Shown: piece by piece, positions 33,481 to 44,329 of the stretch
How the letters are laid out: each line of letters begins with the position of its first letter
How positions within the stretch are numbered: the stretch's first letter is position 1
From: Metallyticus violacea
Taxonomy: Eukaryota; Arthropoda; Insecta; Mantodea; Metallyticidae
Direction of reading: 5' to 3'
Assembly: GCA_030762175.1 (NCBI GenBank)
Contig: CM060837.1
Span: 6,714,001-6,778,000 of the forward strand
Length of the DNA stretch: 64,000 nucleotides
Notes under the pieces: generated by a model
Databases searched by the model: none
The model's input: only the letters and a program-made list of their open reading frames with translations
What the model was told of the DNA's origin: nothing
Translations under genes and position numbers: made by a program

Positions 33481-35232
33481 GATTGTTAAATAAATAATTC
33501 AAATGTTTGTGCAGGTATACGAATGGAAGTAGCTTTATGATTGCAAAAATATGGAGATAATTTAACTACCAAATTATTTGCATTCGATCTGTGAAAAATA
33601 TTTTCAACAGTTTGTGAATATAAAAAAAATTAACAATAAGGTAACAGAAAATTTATAAAATATTAAAAAATCAGAAAATCTGGAATTTCAAAGCTCTAAA
33701 ACCGAAAATGTTCACCAAACTTTTCCAGTGTTACTCTAAAAATCATGCAGTCCTTAAATATATTTACTTTTATTTAATTTCAAAGCAGCAAGGAACTTTC
33801 TGAAGTCCTGTTGCATTTTTTCTACAAAGTGGCAAGTGTCTGTATTTGCAAAGTAGGCTATCAAGGGAAATCTTATACCAACTTCGTTGAAATGATTTTC
33901 TTCGAGACTCTGTAACAAATTAGCAAAGACTTCATCGAGGAAGATGAGCTGACGAAAAGGAGAAATAATCTTCATCTTCCGTGCCTCGTTTGCATCATTT
34001 GAAAATCTATAAAAACATGCTGGTGATGCATTTTAATGATGTCCGGCAGGAAAGAAAGTTCTTCTGGACTAGCCCCGCGGGTACCTCTTTATAAAGTCTC
34101 AGAGAGTAGAGAAATTGAGTATATGAAAGTTTTCTACGCGCAGCAGCGACGGCGAATTGCTCATAACGTCCTCAGTTTCGTCTTCTGGTGAAAAGGCATA
34201 GCCTCGAGCTAAGCGTGTTAGTTCTACAAAACTTTCAGCGGCGGCTTGTGCAGTGTCTTTACCTGGCATTACATTTCACGTGCTTTGAACGCAACCATTT
34301 GAATTAAATTAAAAGAGGCCATTAAATTATTCTGCCTCAAGATACAGGCTCAAGAGAAACATTCCTGCCTGTCTTTATTTATTTTATATAAAATATTATA
34401 TAAGTACTTAGTTCTGTAATTCAGGCATCGTGATGTGAAAATAACTTGGCTAATATATAGTGCATATCTTTTGGCACATGTATTACTAAATATTTTGGTT
34501 TCTTTTTTGCAAAGAGCGCTCAGTATAGGAAAATAGAAAAGCACGTGTACTTCTTCCTAGGATAGGTGAGTTTAGAAACGAAAGAACCAGCAACGAAGAT
34601 GACATTTGCTCGCTAGATCGGTGAAGCCGCAGATATCATCAAGAAATTTCAGGTTTTGAAATCAGCAGCACTTTTCTTCATGATTACTTGCATATGAATT
34701 TTTCTGTATGTTGGATTCCCAAACTTCTCCAGTTGTAAATGACGTTTAAGATGAAGCAAATTTTGGGTTCTTTGAGGTCAACCCAGATACACTTTTGCAG
34801 TAGTTCTTAACTGTTAATGAAACCTAGGCTGTGACGAGAGTAGCCCAAGCAATAGAAACATATGAGCTCTTTCGCTCCTAAGAACGCATTGTCATCTTAT
34901 CAGCTGGGAGAGTGTTGAGATGGTTTTCTGGGAAGCACAGGACGTAATGAGCGCAAGGTGTTTAAGAATGGCCTTCAGCGAAGGAGTAGTGAGCCAGCCT
35001 ACATAAATGAAACATCAGCAAATTGTTTACCTAACGATAACGTGATCCACAGCTCAGCTACCCTCTGGTATGTCCGTTTCCAAAGTCAGCTGTGTTTTAA
35101 CAAGTAATAACTGTCTATGAGAAAATGCTCCCTATAATGTCAACACTATAAGGTAAAACTCTGCACAGTTCAAAGTCGTGAGATTGTTGCTAGTATATGA
35201 AGGAAGAAGTTCAGAAGGTGCACCCACCAGAG
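33481..35232. other. No gene identified
   Basis: The minus frame at 33,754-33,975 (73 codons; begins MKIISPFRQLIFLDEV) can be extended upstream in other frames toward 34,290 (PGKDTAQAAAESF, LARGYAFSPEDE). The composition is protein-like, vaguely like the C-terminal half of hAT-derived or zinc-finger proteins, but I cannot assign it. The rest is unremarkable. Confidence 0.25.
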
Positions 35233-35246
35233 AGAAACATGAAGAG

Positions 35247-35558
35247 CATGAGACTGATTTTTGTTGATTTGGTTGATTTACGGGCGCTCTTTAACATCTC
35301 AGATCATTAACGTCCCATTCAATTCAGGGCGTGAAACGGCCCATCAATTTTACTCCGAGACCTCTTCTTTCAAGCTTGAGGTTCTTTTACGTGCCGTAAA
35401 TCTACAACATGAGATCCATGGCTTTTATTTCTCTTCTGAAGTAAGCCATACTTTGGATTTTTGCGCCGGAAAAAATCTATCGACTCTGACAGGGCTTGAA
35501 CCCGTGATCTTGAGTCTACGAAATAAGTATGGTTACTACTACACCACCAGGAACGACA
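35247..35558 (-). mobile_element. SINE family A with target-site duplication
   Basis: Plus-strand reading: gatttacgggcgctctttaa (3' end), 'cttgaggttcttttacg', tctcttctgaagtaagccat, B-box 'agggcttgaacccgtg', and actacaccaccaggaac (head). The 12 bases aaacatgaagag lie at 35,235-35,246 and 35,559-35,570 on either side. The insertion site is at or just upstream of a Tc1-like relic. Confidence 0.95.
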
Positions 35559-35570
35559 AAACATGAAGAG

Positions 35571-36640
35571 GAAGGGATTTGTTCTTTTGGAACTACGGGA
35601 AAGCAATCAATGTCCCAAAAAGACGTTTCAATAAGCGTGTAATTCGACGCACTAATATGTCGAAGAAAAGACTGTGCCTACAATAAAAAGAATGCTACAG
35701 AAGTTACAAGAAACCCTTACTTATCAAGGTAAATTTACAAGCCTTCTAACTATATTTAAAAATTGGGGTTTAAATGAAAACAAAAACAAAAAACAGAAGC
35801 AATAGGCGTGTCCTAATTGAAAGGATACCATTCATTATTTCCCTTCGCAAATACAAGGCTGAAGGTCGCCAACAGTGTATGACACACAGTAGTCACACAG
35901 TCCCAAAAAGCTGGTCTGATTATAGCAGCTCAAGTTTCATGGCGCCTAAATCCTAAAGCGACTGATTATATTCCATGCAAGTGGAAGGTTTGTGTTCATA
36001 CCAAATGCTTCATTCATTTACAGATCACAGTAGAAAACAGGAGACCTTCATAAACAAATGAGCACCGATATGTTAAATGATTCCGAACAACTTTAATTCC
36101 AAATTTATCACCAAACTGCCTTTTAGTAATCGACAATGTCTCATATTACAATGCACAAGCCACCAACAACAAATTCTTTCAACCAGTCTTGGCTTACAAA
36201 CTTACAACATTCCATTTGATGAGCACACACAAAGACACCTTTGTACGAATTAACCCTAACCGAAAGTCAGCTTAGAAATAACATCTAATTGATTAAATAT
36301 TGATGAATACAACCACAGAACTCCAAGATTTCCACTGTAGTATCCAGATCTTGAGACAGGGAGATGTCAAACATGGGTGACTACCAAAATGTAACTTTCA
36401 AATTAAAAATGTTGAAGTTCTGTGTCGTCAAGCATTTCAAGAAATTGGGAGAAAGCATGCCGAAAAAAATCGAACAAGAGTACTGGAATAAAGATGCATC
36501 ATAGAAGAAAGCATTGATATCAAGACAATGGGAGGGAAAGCAATGATGAAGATAATGACAGCGATTCAGCGGAAGTCGAGGACGAAGAAATATCAGGTGT
36601 AGAAAATGTACAAGACAATTAAGTGTGAAAGTTATTGAAG
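35571..36640 (+). pseudogene. Decayed Tc1-like transposase (DDE_3 type)
   Basis: Blocks in order, in changing frames: RMLQKLQETLTYQGK, SLLTIFKNWGFK (about 35,690-35,775), NRRVLIERIPF, SSHTVPKSWSDYS (after the first catalytic region, whose DET box is lost), NLSPNCLLVIDNVSYYN with the second Asp (about 36,100-36,155) and an acidic tail (DEDNDSDSAEVEDEE, about 36,547-36,590). The acidic tail resembles that of the 8.2-kb relic. The third catalytic block (ELIW) is not found. Many stops. Confidence 0.75.
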
Positions 36641-37406
36641 TAGTTGTTGTATGTGGCTAACACCATCGGAACTGTGTATGGTATTTTGTTTTGCAGTGAC
36701 TGTTCTAGTAGAATGCCTTGATGACACCTGACAGGTCACTGCAGTGGATAAAAGACTCGCATCTAACCTCTCATAAAAAAACTTCACTCGTCAAGACCTA
36801 TCACCTGCTCTGTTGAGAAACTTACAAGATGCTTTGAAGCTCTCCAACGGGCCAATTTTCCACCAGCATTCCCACTTCGGTTTTGCCATATCTGCCATCC
36901 AAGAATGAACTCAATTGCTGCAATAACCTGTCCACTTGTTTTAGTATTGCACAATCAGATCAACCTCAAAAGCTGTAAAATATTTTAACTGAGATGACGT
37001 GTTATAATTTACTATTTGATTTGGCAACGTTCATGAAAGCGGAATCACAGCACAGCAAGTTTGTAGACCAGAAAGGATACTGTCGAAAATAGACGAGGGT
37101 TTTTGCTTTTAAGAGTTGCACGTGTTATGTGACTATCTTGACGAAGGGAGATATCAAACATATGCGTGTTCAAATATTGAATATTCTTCGTTACTAAATC
37201 ACAGCCAATTTGATTCTTCCTTTCCAAAAAATGTATGCATCAGTGGAGAAAGCGCATAGATATCTTTTTTTTTTTTTTTTTTTTTTTTTATGAGAGAAAG
37301 AAAACAAGTGAAAGGCATTTTGTTGCAAAGACTATTAACTATATGAACTGCAGACAATAGTTCTGTCTTAGACACTTATGCAAACATGAGATCTACGACG
37401 GTAGTA
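36641..37406. other. No gene seen; T-tract
   Basis: The minus frame at 37,045-37,227 has no motif, but 'agggagatatcaaacat' near 37,145 recalls 'agggagatgtcaaacat' near 36,358, so part of this may be a duplicated segment. A T tract lies at about 37,266-37,290. Confidence 0.35.
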
Positions 37407-38240
37407 GCTCCATAAGTTTCCGGCCTAACCAATTTCTAGGTATGATAAAGACATTTTTTCAATATAGTTACTCTTTATTGCAATACATTTCTCACATTTA
37501 TAGATTAACATTTCTTCCCCCCCCCCAAATAATCAAAAGTCTTGTCTGCAAAATGCACATAAACAGCATCCATCACTTCTTCGTCATCACTGTGAGCTAG
37601 GTCTGGGCTGTGAATAGTCGATCTTCTTGAAGCCACATTTCTTCACAACTTCCTTTGCAACAGGAGCTGTGTGCACAGGCGCATTGTTGTGAAGAAGGCG
37701 CACACCACCACTCAGCTTTCCTCTCCTTTTCCCTTTGATGGAAGCACGTAGCTGTGCAGTAGGCCAGCATAGTACTTCCCATTTACTGTGGTGTTCCTCT
37801 CCTTGAAGTCAATGAAGAGTATTCCCCCACAGTCCCAAAAGATTGTGGCCATGATCTTCTTGGTTGACTGAGTGACTTTGGCCTTTAGAGGCGGTGCTTC
37901 GCCAGGTTTAAGCCACTCCATTGATTCTCTTTTGGACAAGGGATCATAGTCGAGGACCATAGTTTCACATCTTCTGTAACAATGGTTTGAAATTTTCTCT
38001 CTCGTTGCCACGGCAGAGCTCCAAAAATGCCTGACAACAGATGACTCGTTGCTGCTTTTGAACTGAGGAAAGAAGTCTAGGCACTAACCTTATTCATGTT
38101 TAAATGTTCATAAATAATTCGAAGGACTGTTGATTTAGAAAGATCCAACCTTGCTGCTATTTCTGTAACTTTGAGCCACCGGCCTATCCCTTCCTCCTTC
38201 CTCTATACGCTCTTTTAATTCTCCTGACCTGCCATCCAAA
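37407..38240 (-). mobile_element. Mariner transposon relic with 3' inverted repeat (family M2)
   Basis: The 3' terminal repeat (plus strand gctccataagtttccggcct, 37,407-37,426) is followed by taaccaatttctaggtatga, also found next to the 59.7-kb end. The minus strand reads WLKPGEAPPLKAKVTQSTKK, KIMATIFWDCGGILFIDF and KERNTTVNGKYYAGLL in one frame (37,712-38,011). VTEDVKLW-type sequence stands where VTGDETM is in the sister copy, so the first catalytic region is damaged. The 5' part beyond about 38,240 is lost. A C-run at 37,518 falls in the trailer. Confidence 0.85.
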
Positions 38241-38737
38241 CGGAGCTCAGCAATATTGTTTCTAATCCCTATTTTTAATTTGGATTCCCATGTCTTGCTC
38301 ATCCCTCCCCCCCCCCAGCTGTACATGATAGCACAATGCCCTAACTAAAGTTTGGTTTCCAAACATAATTTGCTACAGTACTTCACTCTATGATCTCGCT
38401 GTAGGCCCCCAGCCCCAAAATATCTTCACACCTTTCTTCTCTTTCTTTTTTTCTTTAAATTTTGTCGATCAAGACCTTTTGCTACAAGCCTATCATCTCC
38501 CATAAAAAATATGTGTTTTTTTTTAAATATTATCTTCCATAAATATTAACATATATTTTTAATTATGACTGTATCTCAGAAATTTATAAAGCTATCAATA
38601 TGAACATTTTATGAGAAATTGAGAATACTTAACTACAGATGCTCTGTAAATTCTAACTCTCTAATGCACATCAAAAGTCTTTTAAACAAAAGTAAATGTT
38701 ATTTCCCGATAACTTAAAATGTTTGCCATAAATATGC

Positions 38738-38781
<44 letters not shown>

Positions 38782-38945
38782 GATTGACTGGACGATCTTG
38801 TTGAAAGTTTTTTTTCAAAATTTGAAAATTAATTTCTTTTCAAGCAACATTATGTTATTTTATTTCCCAGTTGTTTTTAAAACTGAAAACTGACCTTCGA
38901 GGTCGGAGTTTTACAAACGATAATGCGTTGAAGTAACGCTGTTTT
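38241..38945. other. No gene seen; long T tract
   Basis: A T run of about 40 lies at 38,740-38,779. The minus frame 38,135-38,326 overlaps the mariner N-terminus and a C-run near 38,310; it is not a gene. Confidence 0.4.
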
Positions 38946-38949
38946 CCAG

Positions 38950-39060
38950 CATTTTGCAAATTTTGGGGAGGTGAAAATGTTAATCCAGAGATATGAATTA
39001 AAGGCCTGTATTTTATTCTTTCATCTGTCTAATATAATCAGGCCGGAAACTTATGGATCG
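38950..39060 (+). mobile_element. Second mariner M2 3' end, opposite orientation
   Basis: ggtgaaaatgttaatccaga at about 38,971 and aggccggaaacttatggatc (39,040-39,059) match the trailer and terminal repeat of the plus-strand M2 copy at 59.6-59.7 kb. The end therefore faces away from the minus-strand M2 relic to its left. Confidence 0.65.
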
Positions 39061-39064
39061 CCAT

Positions 39065-39862
39065 TCATACGTCAATATATAAACGCTTTAGCATATATCG
39101 GGAGAAAGTGGTTGTGTGGAAGAGAGGCCGCCACTGAATGAGAAGTTTACGTATGGAACGTTACAAATGGTGGCTTGACGTTGTCGAGGGAGAGACAGAG
39201 ATGTGCATTGTGTAGCAAGAAGGCTTTTGTTGCAGGAGGAGCGTAAAGAATTGAAAGCTCCCGTTCAAAGGAAGTAAAAGGGAGGTCAAAATATCAGCCG
39301 TTGCTCGGGGCTGCTGTAACGTGGGAACTTTGCAATTGTATTCACAGCATAATGTAATGTGATGTTTGATCTGCTCTACCACGGCTCAGTAATTCACTGA
39401 ACATATTCAGAGACACGCGAGTCTGTGCTAATTTTGTTGCAAGAATGAAAATATTTGCATCTGCTCCATCTCTGGAGAAACATTTGATACTTTGTTAAGG
39501 CCTATATACCACCCCCACCAGCAGTCAGAACAGAATCAGGGTGCGTTTCTACCCCACCTTTCCAGTTCCACCAACGGTTAATCAATTCTGGGCTTTGTAT
39601 AACATGTTAAAGGTAGTTATCAAAAACCAGTAACTAAAGCGACTAAAATAAATTATACATCATTATATTTATTTCTTCGTATTCTTATAAATGTAATATT
39701 AAATACCCTTATATTCAGCTCTTATGAGGATATTTGATAAATTTTCGAAAAAACACATATTACAGAGGCGACAGCCAACGTGTTACCTTCCAAAGCTGAA
39801 TGAAATGAGATCCAAAATTTTCCGGAAACAATAACAAAACTAAGTTTCTATGTCATTTAAAA
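39065..39862. other. No gene seen
   Basis: The minus frame at 39,161-39,382 (73 codons) has no motif. Other sequence is AT-rich. Confidence 0.4.
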
Positions 39863-39866
39863 AAGT

Positions 39867-40172
39867 TTTTTTTTTTTTTTTTTTTTTTTGAGTAGTGTTT
39901 AACGCCCGTTTTTACTACTGAGGCACCACAGGCGGTGGACACTGATGATACATGAAATGAAATGATAAGCTGGGAAAGGATATATATTTTTTTTAAGGAA
40001 GGAAGCGTTCCAGGCCTAAGTTTAGGTACCTCCCCGGCATTTGCCAGTTATGAAGACTGAGGAAAACCTGGAAAAAACCCCAGTCAGGGAGGACGGTCCT
40101 GGCGGGATTCGAACCGCAGACCTCCCGCTCACGAGTCCGTGCCTTAACGACCTCGGCCACCCGTGGCGGTCA
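39867..40172 (-). mobile_element. SINE family B, full length
   Basis: T-run (A-tail), then gtttaacgcccgtttttact, ctgaggcaccacaggcggtg, gaaggaagcgttccaggcct, core ggcatttgccagttatgaag, gtcctggcgggattcgaacc, cacgagtccgtgccttaacg, ggccacccgtggcggt. The flanks atttaaaaaagt (39,855-39,866) and atataaaaaagt (after the head) are a likely 12-base duplication with one change. It is the cleanest minus-strand family B copy. Confidence 0.95.
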
Positions 40173-40229
40173 TATATAAAAAAGTGAGGGTATATGACGC
40201 CATAATACATAATTTCAGACTATTTTAAT

Positions 40230-40860
40230 TTAAAATGTTCCTAAAGAGGCAAAAGTATTTGCTGATTTTATTACAAATGTGATTGACATGTTCCATCCAT
40301 ATGAATTTACTGTCAATAAATATTCCTATAAATTTGCTTTTATTTATCTTTGTAATGTTGCAGTTAGCAATGGTAAAATCTTTAGTTTATAATTTGTATT
40401 CCGTAAATTGAAATGCATTAATGTATTGTTTAAGATCGTTTCTTGGTACTATTTAAGTTTTCCTCCAGCATAGTGCAGTTGTATCATCAGCGTAGGGTAT
40501 TATTTTAGTGTTCAATGAGACTGTAATATGATAACAAAGGTTCGAATACAGACCCTTGTGGGAGAACATACGTAACAGTTTAGAATTTAGACTATATCTT
40601 TGTTATTACTTTGTCATGTTTATGATGGATTAAGTTTGAATGTTGTCTCCCTTAAAAATATATACTGAATAAATTCTTAGCTAACTTCTTTCTGTAGCAA
40701 AATAATGTGATCTATGCAGTCAAAGGCTTCAGATAGATCAAAAAGTAAAAGTGCCATCCTTTCGCCGTTTTTTAATTTTTTGTTGTTTTATGTTGCTATG
40801 ATGTTTTTCCTGAAGCTATGTTGAAAATAGTTTTAACTTGATGTTGCATTGGGTTGAGTA
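40230..40860 (-). pseudogene. LINE reverse-transcriptase fragment (Jockey/CR1-like)
   Basis: On the minus strand, ERMALLLFDLSEAFDCIDH (about 40,702-40,760) is the first aspartate block of a reverse transcriptase ('LDLSKAFD'). IIPYADDTTALCW (about 40,467-40,505) is the YADD catalytic motif. Between them FSHKGLYSNLCYH stands where 'PQGSVLGPLLF' is usual, so that block has mutated. Frames shift between blocks. The enzyme copies LINE RNA into DNA at the target. Only part of the RT domain remains, with no endonuclease. Confidence 0.85.
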
Positions 40861-40864
40861 GTTT

Positions 40865-41225
40865 CCTGTTCTTCAGCCTTGCTCAAGGGCTGCCCGTTTG
40901 TGCTTACCTCCAGGAAGAAGAGATAAGGCGGTCAAGTACCCCGGACGGTGAGGCACGAATATAGGCAGGGTCCGTAATATATTTCTAGATTGAAAACTCC
41001 CCTATGAAGGGCCGCTTCCAAACCAATCGTCGTTGCAGAATCCTTTCTATAGCGCAATCCATCGTTACACCGCACATAGCACCAGCCCACCTCGCTTTGC
41101 ATTTTCTACTTTGTAACAGAAGAAACGGAATGAAATAATATGAAATGGGAGAACGGAAAACTCGTAGAAAGTAAAGATCAATCCCACCCAGCATTCGCCT
41201 AGGCAACCGAAGGAAGGTACAGAAA
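40865..41225 (-). mobile_element. SINE family C, head missing
   Basis: The reverse complement contains ctaggcgaatgctgggtggg, catttcatattatttcattc, ttcttctgttacaaag and gagcaaggctgaagaac. These align in order with 11,020-11,290. The tRNA-like head expected to the right of 41,225 is absent. The minus frame 40,985-41,206 is its reading. Confidence 0.7.
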
Positions 41226-41284
41226 AACCTAATACAATGCCCAGCTATACCTCTGAATCACCCGTTTCTTCTACAACCGCCTTA

Positions 41285-41445
41285 CCAAGTGAGGTGGCTG
41301 AGGCGGTCGCTTTGGACTCGGATTCGAATCGTATGGGGTTCAAATCTCGCCCTCCTGGCCTTAGATTTTCTCGTGGATTCCTTGATCACTTAGGCGAAGT
41401 GTTGGTAAAGTATTTATTTCGATCATTCGCTCTTAATTTGTTATC
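41285..41445 (+). mobile_element. SINE head with tRNA Ser/Leu-like sequence (family C related)
   Basis: gtggctgaggcggtcgcttt (A-box region) and ggggttcaaatctcgcc (B-box) form a tRNA-like head. Next are cctggccttagattttctcg and cacttaggcgaagtgttgg, a form of the core seen in family C (aggcgaatgctggg). The body ends early. It lies head to head with the preceding copy. Confidence 0.6.
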
Positions 41446-41502
41446 TTGTTCAACTTTTCAACAAGATCAAGCGTCGTGGGTTGGTAGTGAACAGTATGCA
41501 AT

Positions 41503-41786
41503 AATAAGATTGTTTTATTTACCGACGCTCTTTAACATCTCAGGTCATTCAATTCAGGGCGTGAAAAGACCGACAACTTTTGCTCAGAGGCCTCTTCTTT
41601 TAGGCTTGATGTTCTTTATCGTGTCGTAAATGTACGACACGGGACACACGGCTTTGCTTCCCTTCCTAAGGAAGCCATACTTAGGATTTTTACGCCCGAA
41701 AAAATTCATGGGTTCTGGCGGGGATCGAACCCACGATTTTGGGTTTAGAAGGCAAGTGTGGTTACCACTAGATACCGGGACGACAT
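41503..41786 (-). mobile_element. SINE family A with target-site duplication
   Basis: Plus-strand reading: ttaccgacgctctttaacat, 'aggcttgatgttcttta', acggctttgcttcccttcct, B-box 'gggatcgaacccacg', head ending accactagataccgggac. gaacagtatgcaat precedes it (41,489-41,502) and gaacagtacgcaat follows (41,787-41,800): 14 bases with one change. Confidence 0.94.
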
Positions 41787-41800
41787 GAACAGTACGCAAT

Positions 41801-42488
41801 GGCGTAATTTGCGTCTGTTTGTCAGCAGCCTCTTAGGGCTCCTATGCCACAAGCCTTCTTCCATATGACCAGTCCAATCCAAACCAACAGCTCCAACCTA
41901 GCTAAGAATTCGTTCAGTAGTTCCTCTCAAAGACAGAGAATATTTACTTCACTCATCTCTTCGACACATTTTATACTTGATGTCAAATGCTGCTAATATT
42001 GAGCGCTGCTTCATACTTGAGGGAACTTTCCACCACACCCGGAACGTCACGTATCTACTTTTTGACGCCCTTATAATAAACAGGCGTTCACCGGGTCAGT
42101 TTCACTCAAGATGCCATGGAGATAACATAATGGTTGACCCACCCGTTGATTTGCTACGGTGTGGCTCGATTGCATCACTAAACAGGTCGTTAACACCTAC
42201 CGATGTATTGTTTAATACTTGTAAATCATCAAGTTGTTATTAACAATCAATTTTATAACTTCCAAATAACTCATATTATAATTTTTAATGGCTAAACTGA
42301 CCTGAATTTTAAAGAATATATTCCTAAATATTTTCGCACTTGTTCTTACAATTTCTTAGATAATATCATTAGGTTCATCATTTTATTAATATACAAGGGA
42401 ATAATGCTGCATTAATAGCTTATAAAATAAAATAAAGATTAAAGATGGACTGTGATGTTTAACAAAATACCTTTATATGTAGCTTGCT
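41801..42488. other. No gene identified
   Basis: The plus frame at 41,977-42,243 (88 codons) is in moderately GC-richer sequence, with no motif I know. It could be a chance frame or part of an exon. The rest is AT-rich. Confidence 0.3.
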
Positions 42489-42489
42489 T

Positions 42490-42950
42490 ATACAGAAGGT
42501 GCCAAAAATTTATATACACTTCAAGCAAAGAACAAACTGTGTTAACATAACAAAAAATTCGCACAAACAGAAAATGATGAGCACTAATCATCTTAGACTT
42601 TTACAGTTACAACAGTTGATCAAAATGCCCACTATCGGCGTCGATACACTTCTGAGTACGTTGAACTACTGATTGAGCAACGTTTGCGAAAGTGTTCTCA
42701 GCACATGCCGTTTCAATTTCTTTCCGAAGTGCTCTCAGTGTAGCTGGTTTTCTACGGTATACAACATTCTTAAGAGTTCCCCATAAGTAGAAGTCCAACG
42801 GAGTTAGATCCGGAGAACGCGGTGGAAACTTAATCGGACCTCTTCGTCCTATCCAGTACCTTGGATCCAGTGTGCGGGGTTTGTCTGTGCGAGGTCTCCC
42901 AGATCTGCCCTTGTGAACATCGCATACGGTACCATGAGTCTCAAATTGAT
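42490..42950 (-). mobile_element. Internally deleted mariner-superfamily element (family M1)
   Basis: The 3' end has the inverted repeat agaaggtgccaaaaatttat. The minus strand encodes LDFYLWGTLKNVVYRRKP-like sequence (its first residues read MDFYLWGTLKNVVYRRK) and QRTQKCIDADSGHFDQLL. Right after the PPRSP/cggacctcttcgtcctatcc block it jumps to TVCDVHKGRSGRP-type sequence, which belongs near the N-terminus (compare 16,110-16,170). The first two catalytic Asp blocks are therefore deleted. It stops at 42,948 without the 5' inverted repeat. Confidence 0.88.
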
Positions 42951-43490
42951 TTGAATGAGAAATAAGCCGGTTTTGTTTGCAATAATCTTTGGAAATAAAT
43001 TTAGTTTTTATTTTCTTAGTACCATTACACTAGAAACAATAAAATTTAGTTTATGTGTTTTTTTCTTGTCGCATACTTCACTTGCTGTTTCGTCAGTATT
43101 AAGAAACCTAATTTTAATACCAGTCCAGAACTTTGTGAAAATTAAATTGTTTTCAGGCAAAGTGAGGAAATATATTTTGTAATATATACTGACTGCTTTA
43201 TGAGCTTTCAAGGGAATTTCATTTGTCCAGGTGTTTCATCACATTTAGGTTCGCTTGGATTATGAACACATCTGTACAAACTGTCCTCAAAATTCATAAT
43301 ATCTCTTTTGTGCTTTTATTTTGTCAAGTGTTGCATTATGCCCATCTGGCTGAAGTATATATTTATCTGCAAACGCCTGGTCACAAGCCTTTTCAAATAC
43401 ATATCGGAAATAATTGACACTGGAACGCCCGATCTTCAAATACCCCCTAAAACGCTCTACTTTCTTATGCATTTTATCATTGAAAACTAT
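42951..43490. other. No gene seen
   Basis: Overlapping short frames on both strands, AT-rich, no motif. Confidence 0.4.
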
Positions 43491-43494
43491 GCAA

Positions 43495-43780
43495 TTTTCC
43501 CTTGTCGTCTTCTAGCCTACTATGATGGTATAGAAGGAACGCTTTTTTTTCTAAATTGCAAGTCAGGTTCGAATCCAGTTTGCATTTAACTGTCGGAGTG
43601 AGTTTGTATATACTTGATGTATGCTCAGTTTCTCATATTTAAGTGTTTTGACTGGGCCCGATTAAATTTATTACTTACCAGACATCTGTAGTGATGTAGA
43701 GGGTACAATGTGACTTCTGAACTGCGAACCAGGTCGGAATCCAGCTAGAATCCAGTTTCTGGTTTCAATACTTTATGTTC
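43495..43780 (+). repeat. Possible decayed tRNA-like repeat, two B-box-like sites
   Basis: tatgatggtatagaaggaac, then caggttcgaatccag (about 43,563-43,577), resembles an A-box/B-box pair. About 165 bases on, caggtcggaatccag recurs within a similar context ('ctgaactgcgaacc'). This may be an old SINE dimer. The spacing between boxes is compatible with tRNA-derived heads, but the match is weak. Confidence 0.3.
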
Positions 43781-44323
43781 ATGGTTTTTGCTCACGTATC
43801 CTTTTATGTCTCCAGGCCCCTTTGTATATTCATTTTATTTGTTAGTAATTCAATACTGAATTCACACATTTGTTCCTTTATTATTTTGTTCATCTTTTAT
43901 AGGTCATCTCAGGCAATATGCTTTTTAATAAAAAGGGGAGGGCTATTTGTATTTTATTTCAAGTATAAGCGCATGTTTTCTCGAAAAGAAGAAACCTTTT
44001 ATTGTACGATTTGGGTTTGCTCTAGGCAATGTAGTAACAAATTATTTGTACAAAAAGACACAAGTTATACAAACACGTGTTTTATCTATACAGAAAGCTG
44101 TCACATTGAAACATTCTCAGAGATATTGATTTGCAGAGTTTTTGATTATACAAATTTTTTACATGTCGAACAACCATCTTTGGTTTGGTTTTTCGAACAT
44201 AAACCTATTTGTCATGTCTTGTGTATTAATAAACATGGATATAATTTATGTTATTACTCGCAAAGTACAGTAAAAGAAAGAAACGTTTTATTATTCGTTA
44301 TATTTTTTGTTTTCTTAATTTAG
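43775..44323 (+). CDS. Unsupported 182-codon open frame
   Basis: This is the longest uninterrupted frame from an ATG in the window. Its product would be very rich in Phe, Ile, Cys and Tyr, with a hydrophobic start (about residues 10-55) and no domain, repeat or motif I can name. The region is AT-rich with T-rich codons, the composition that gives such frames by chance. No splice-site pattern or repeat homology supports it. I list it only because of its length. Confidence 0.12.
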   Translation: MFMVFAHVSFYVSRPLCIFILFVSNSILNSHICSFIILFIFYRSSQAICFLIKRGGLFVFYFKYKRMFSRKEETFYCTIWVCSRQCSNKLFVQKDTSYTNTCFIYTESCHIETFSEILICRVFDYTNFLHVEQPSLVWFFEHKPICHVLCINKHGYNLCYYSQSTVKERNVLLFVIFFVFLI

Positions 44324-44329
44324 TAACAA

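Noticed and set aside
40080..40170. A tRNA Leu/Ser gene on the minus strand
   Set aside because: It is the head of SINE family B, repeated a dozen times in the window with the same body attached.
43775..44323. Longest open frame in the window (182 codons) as a real gene
   Set aside because: Composition dominated by Phe, Ile, Cys and Tyr from T-rich DNA, with no domain, repeat homology or gene structure. Listed only with very low confidence.
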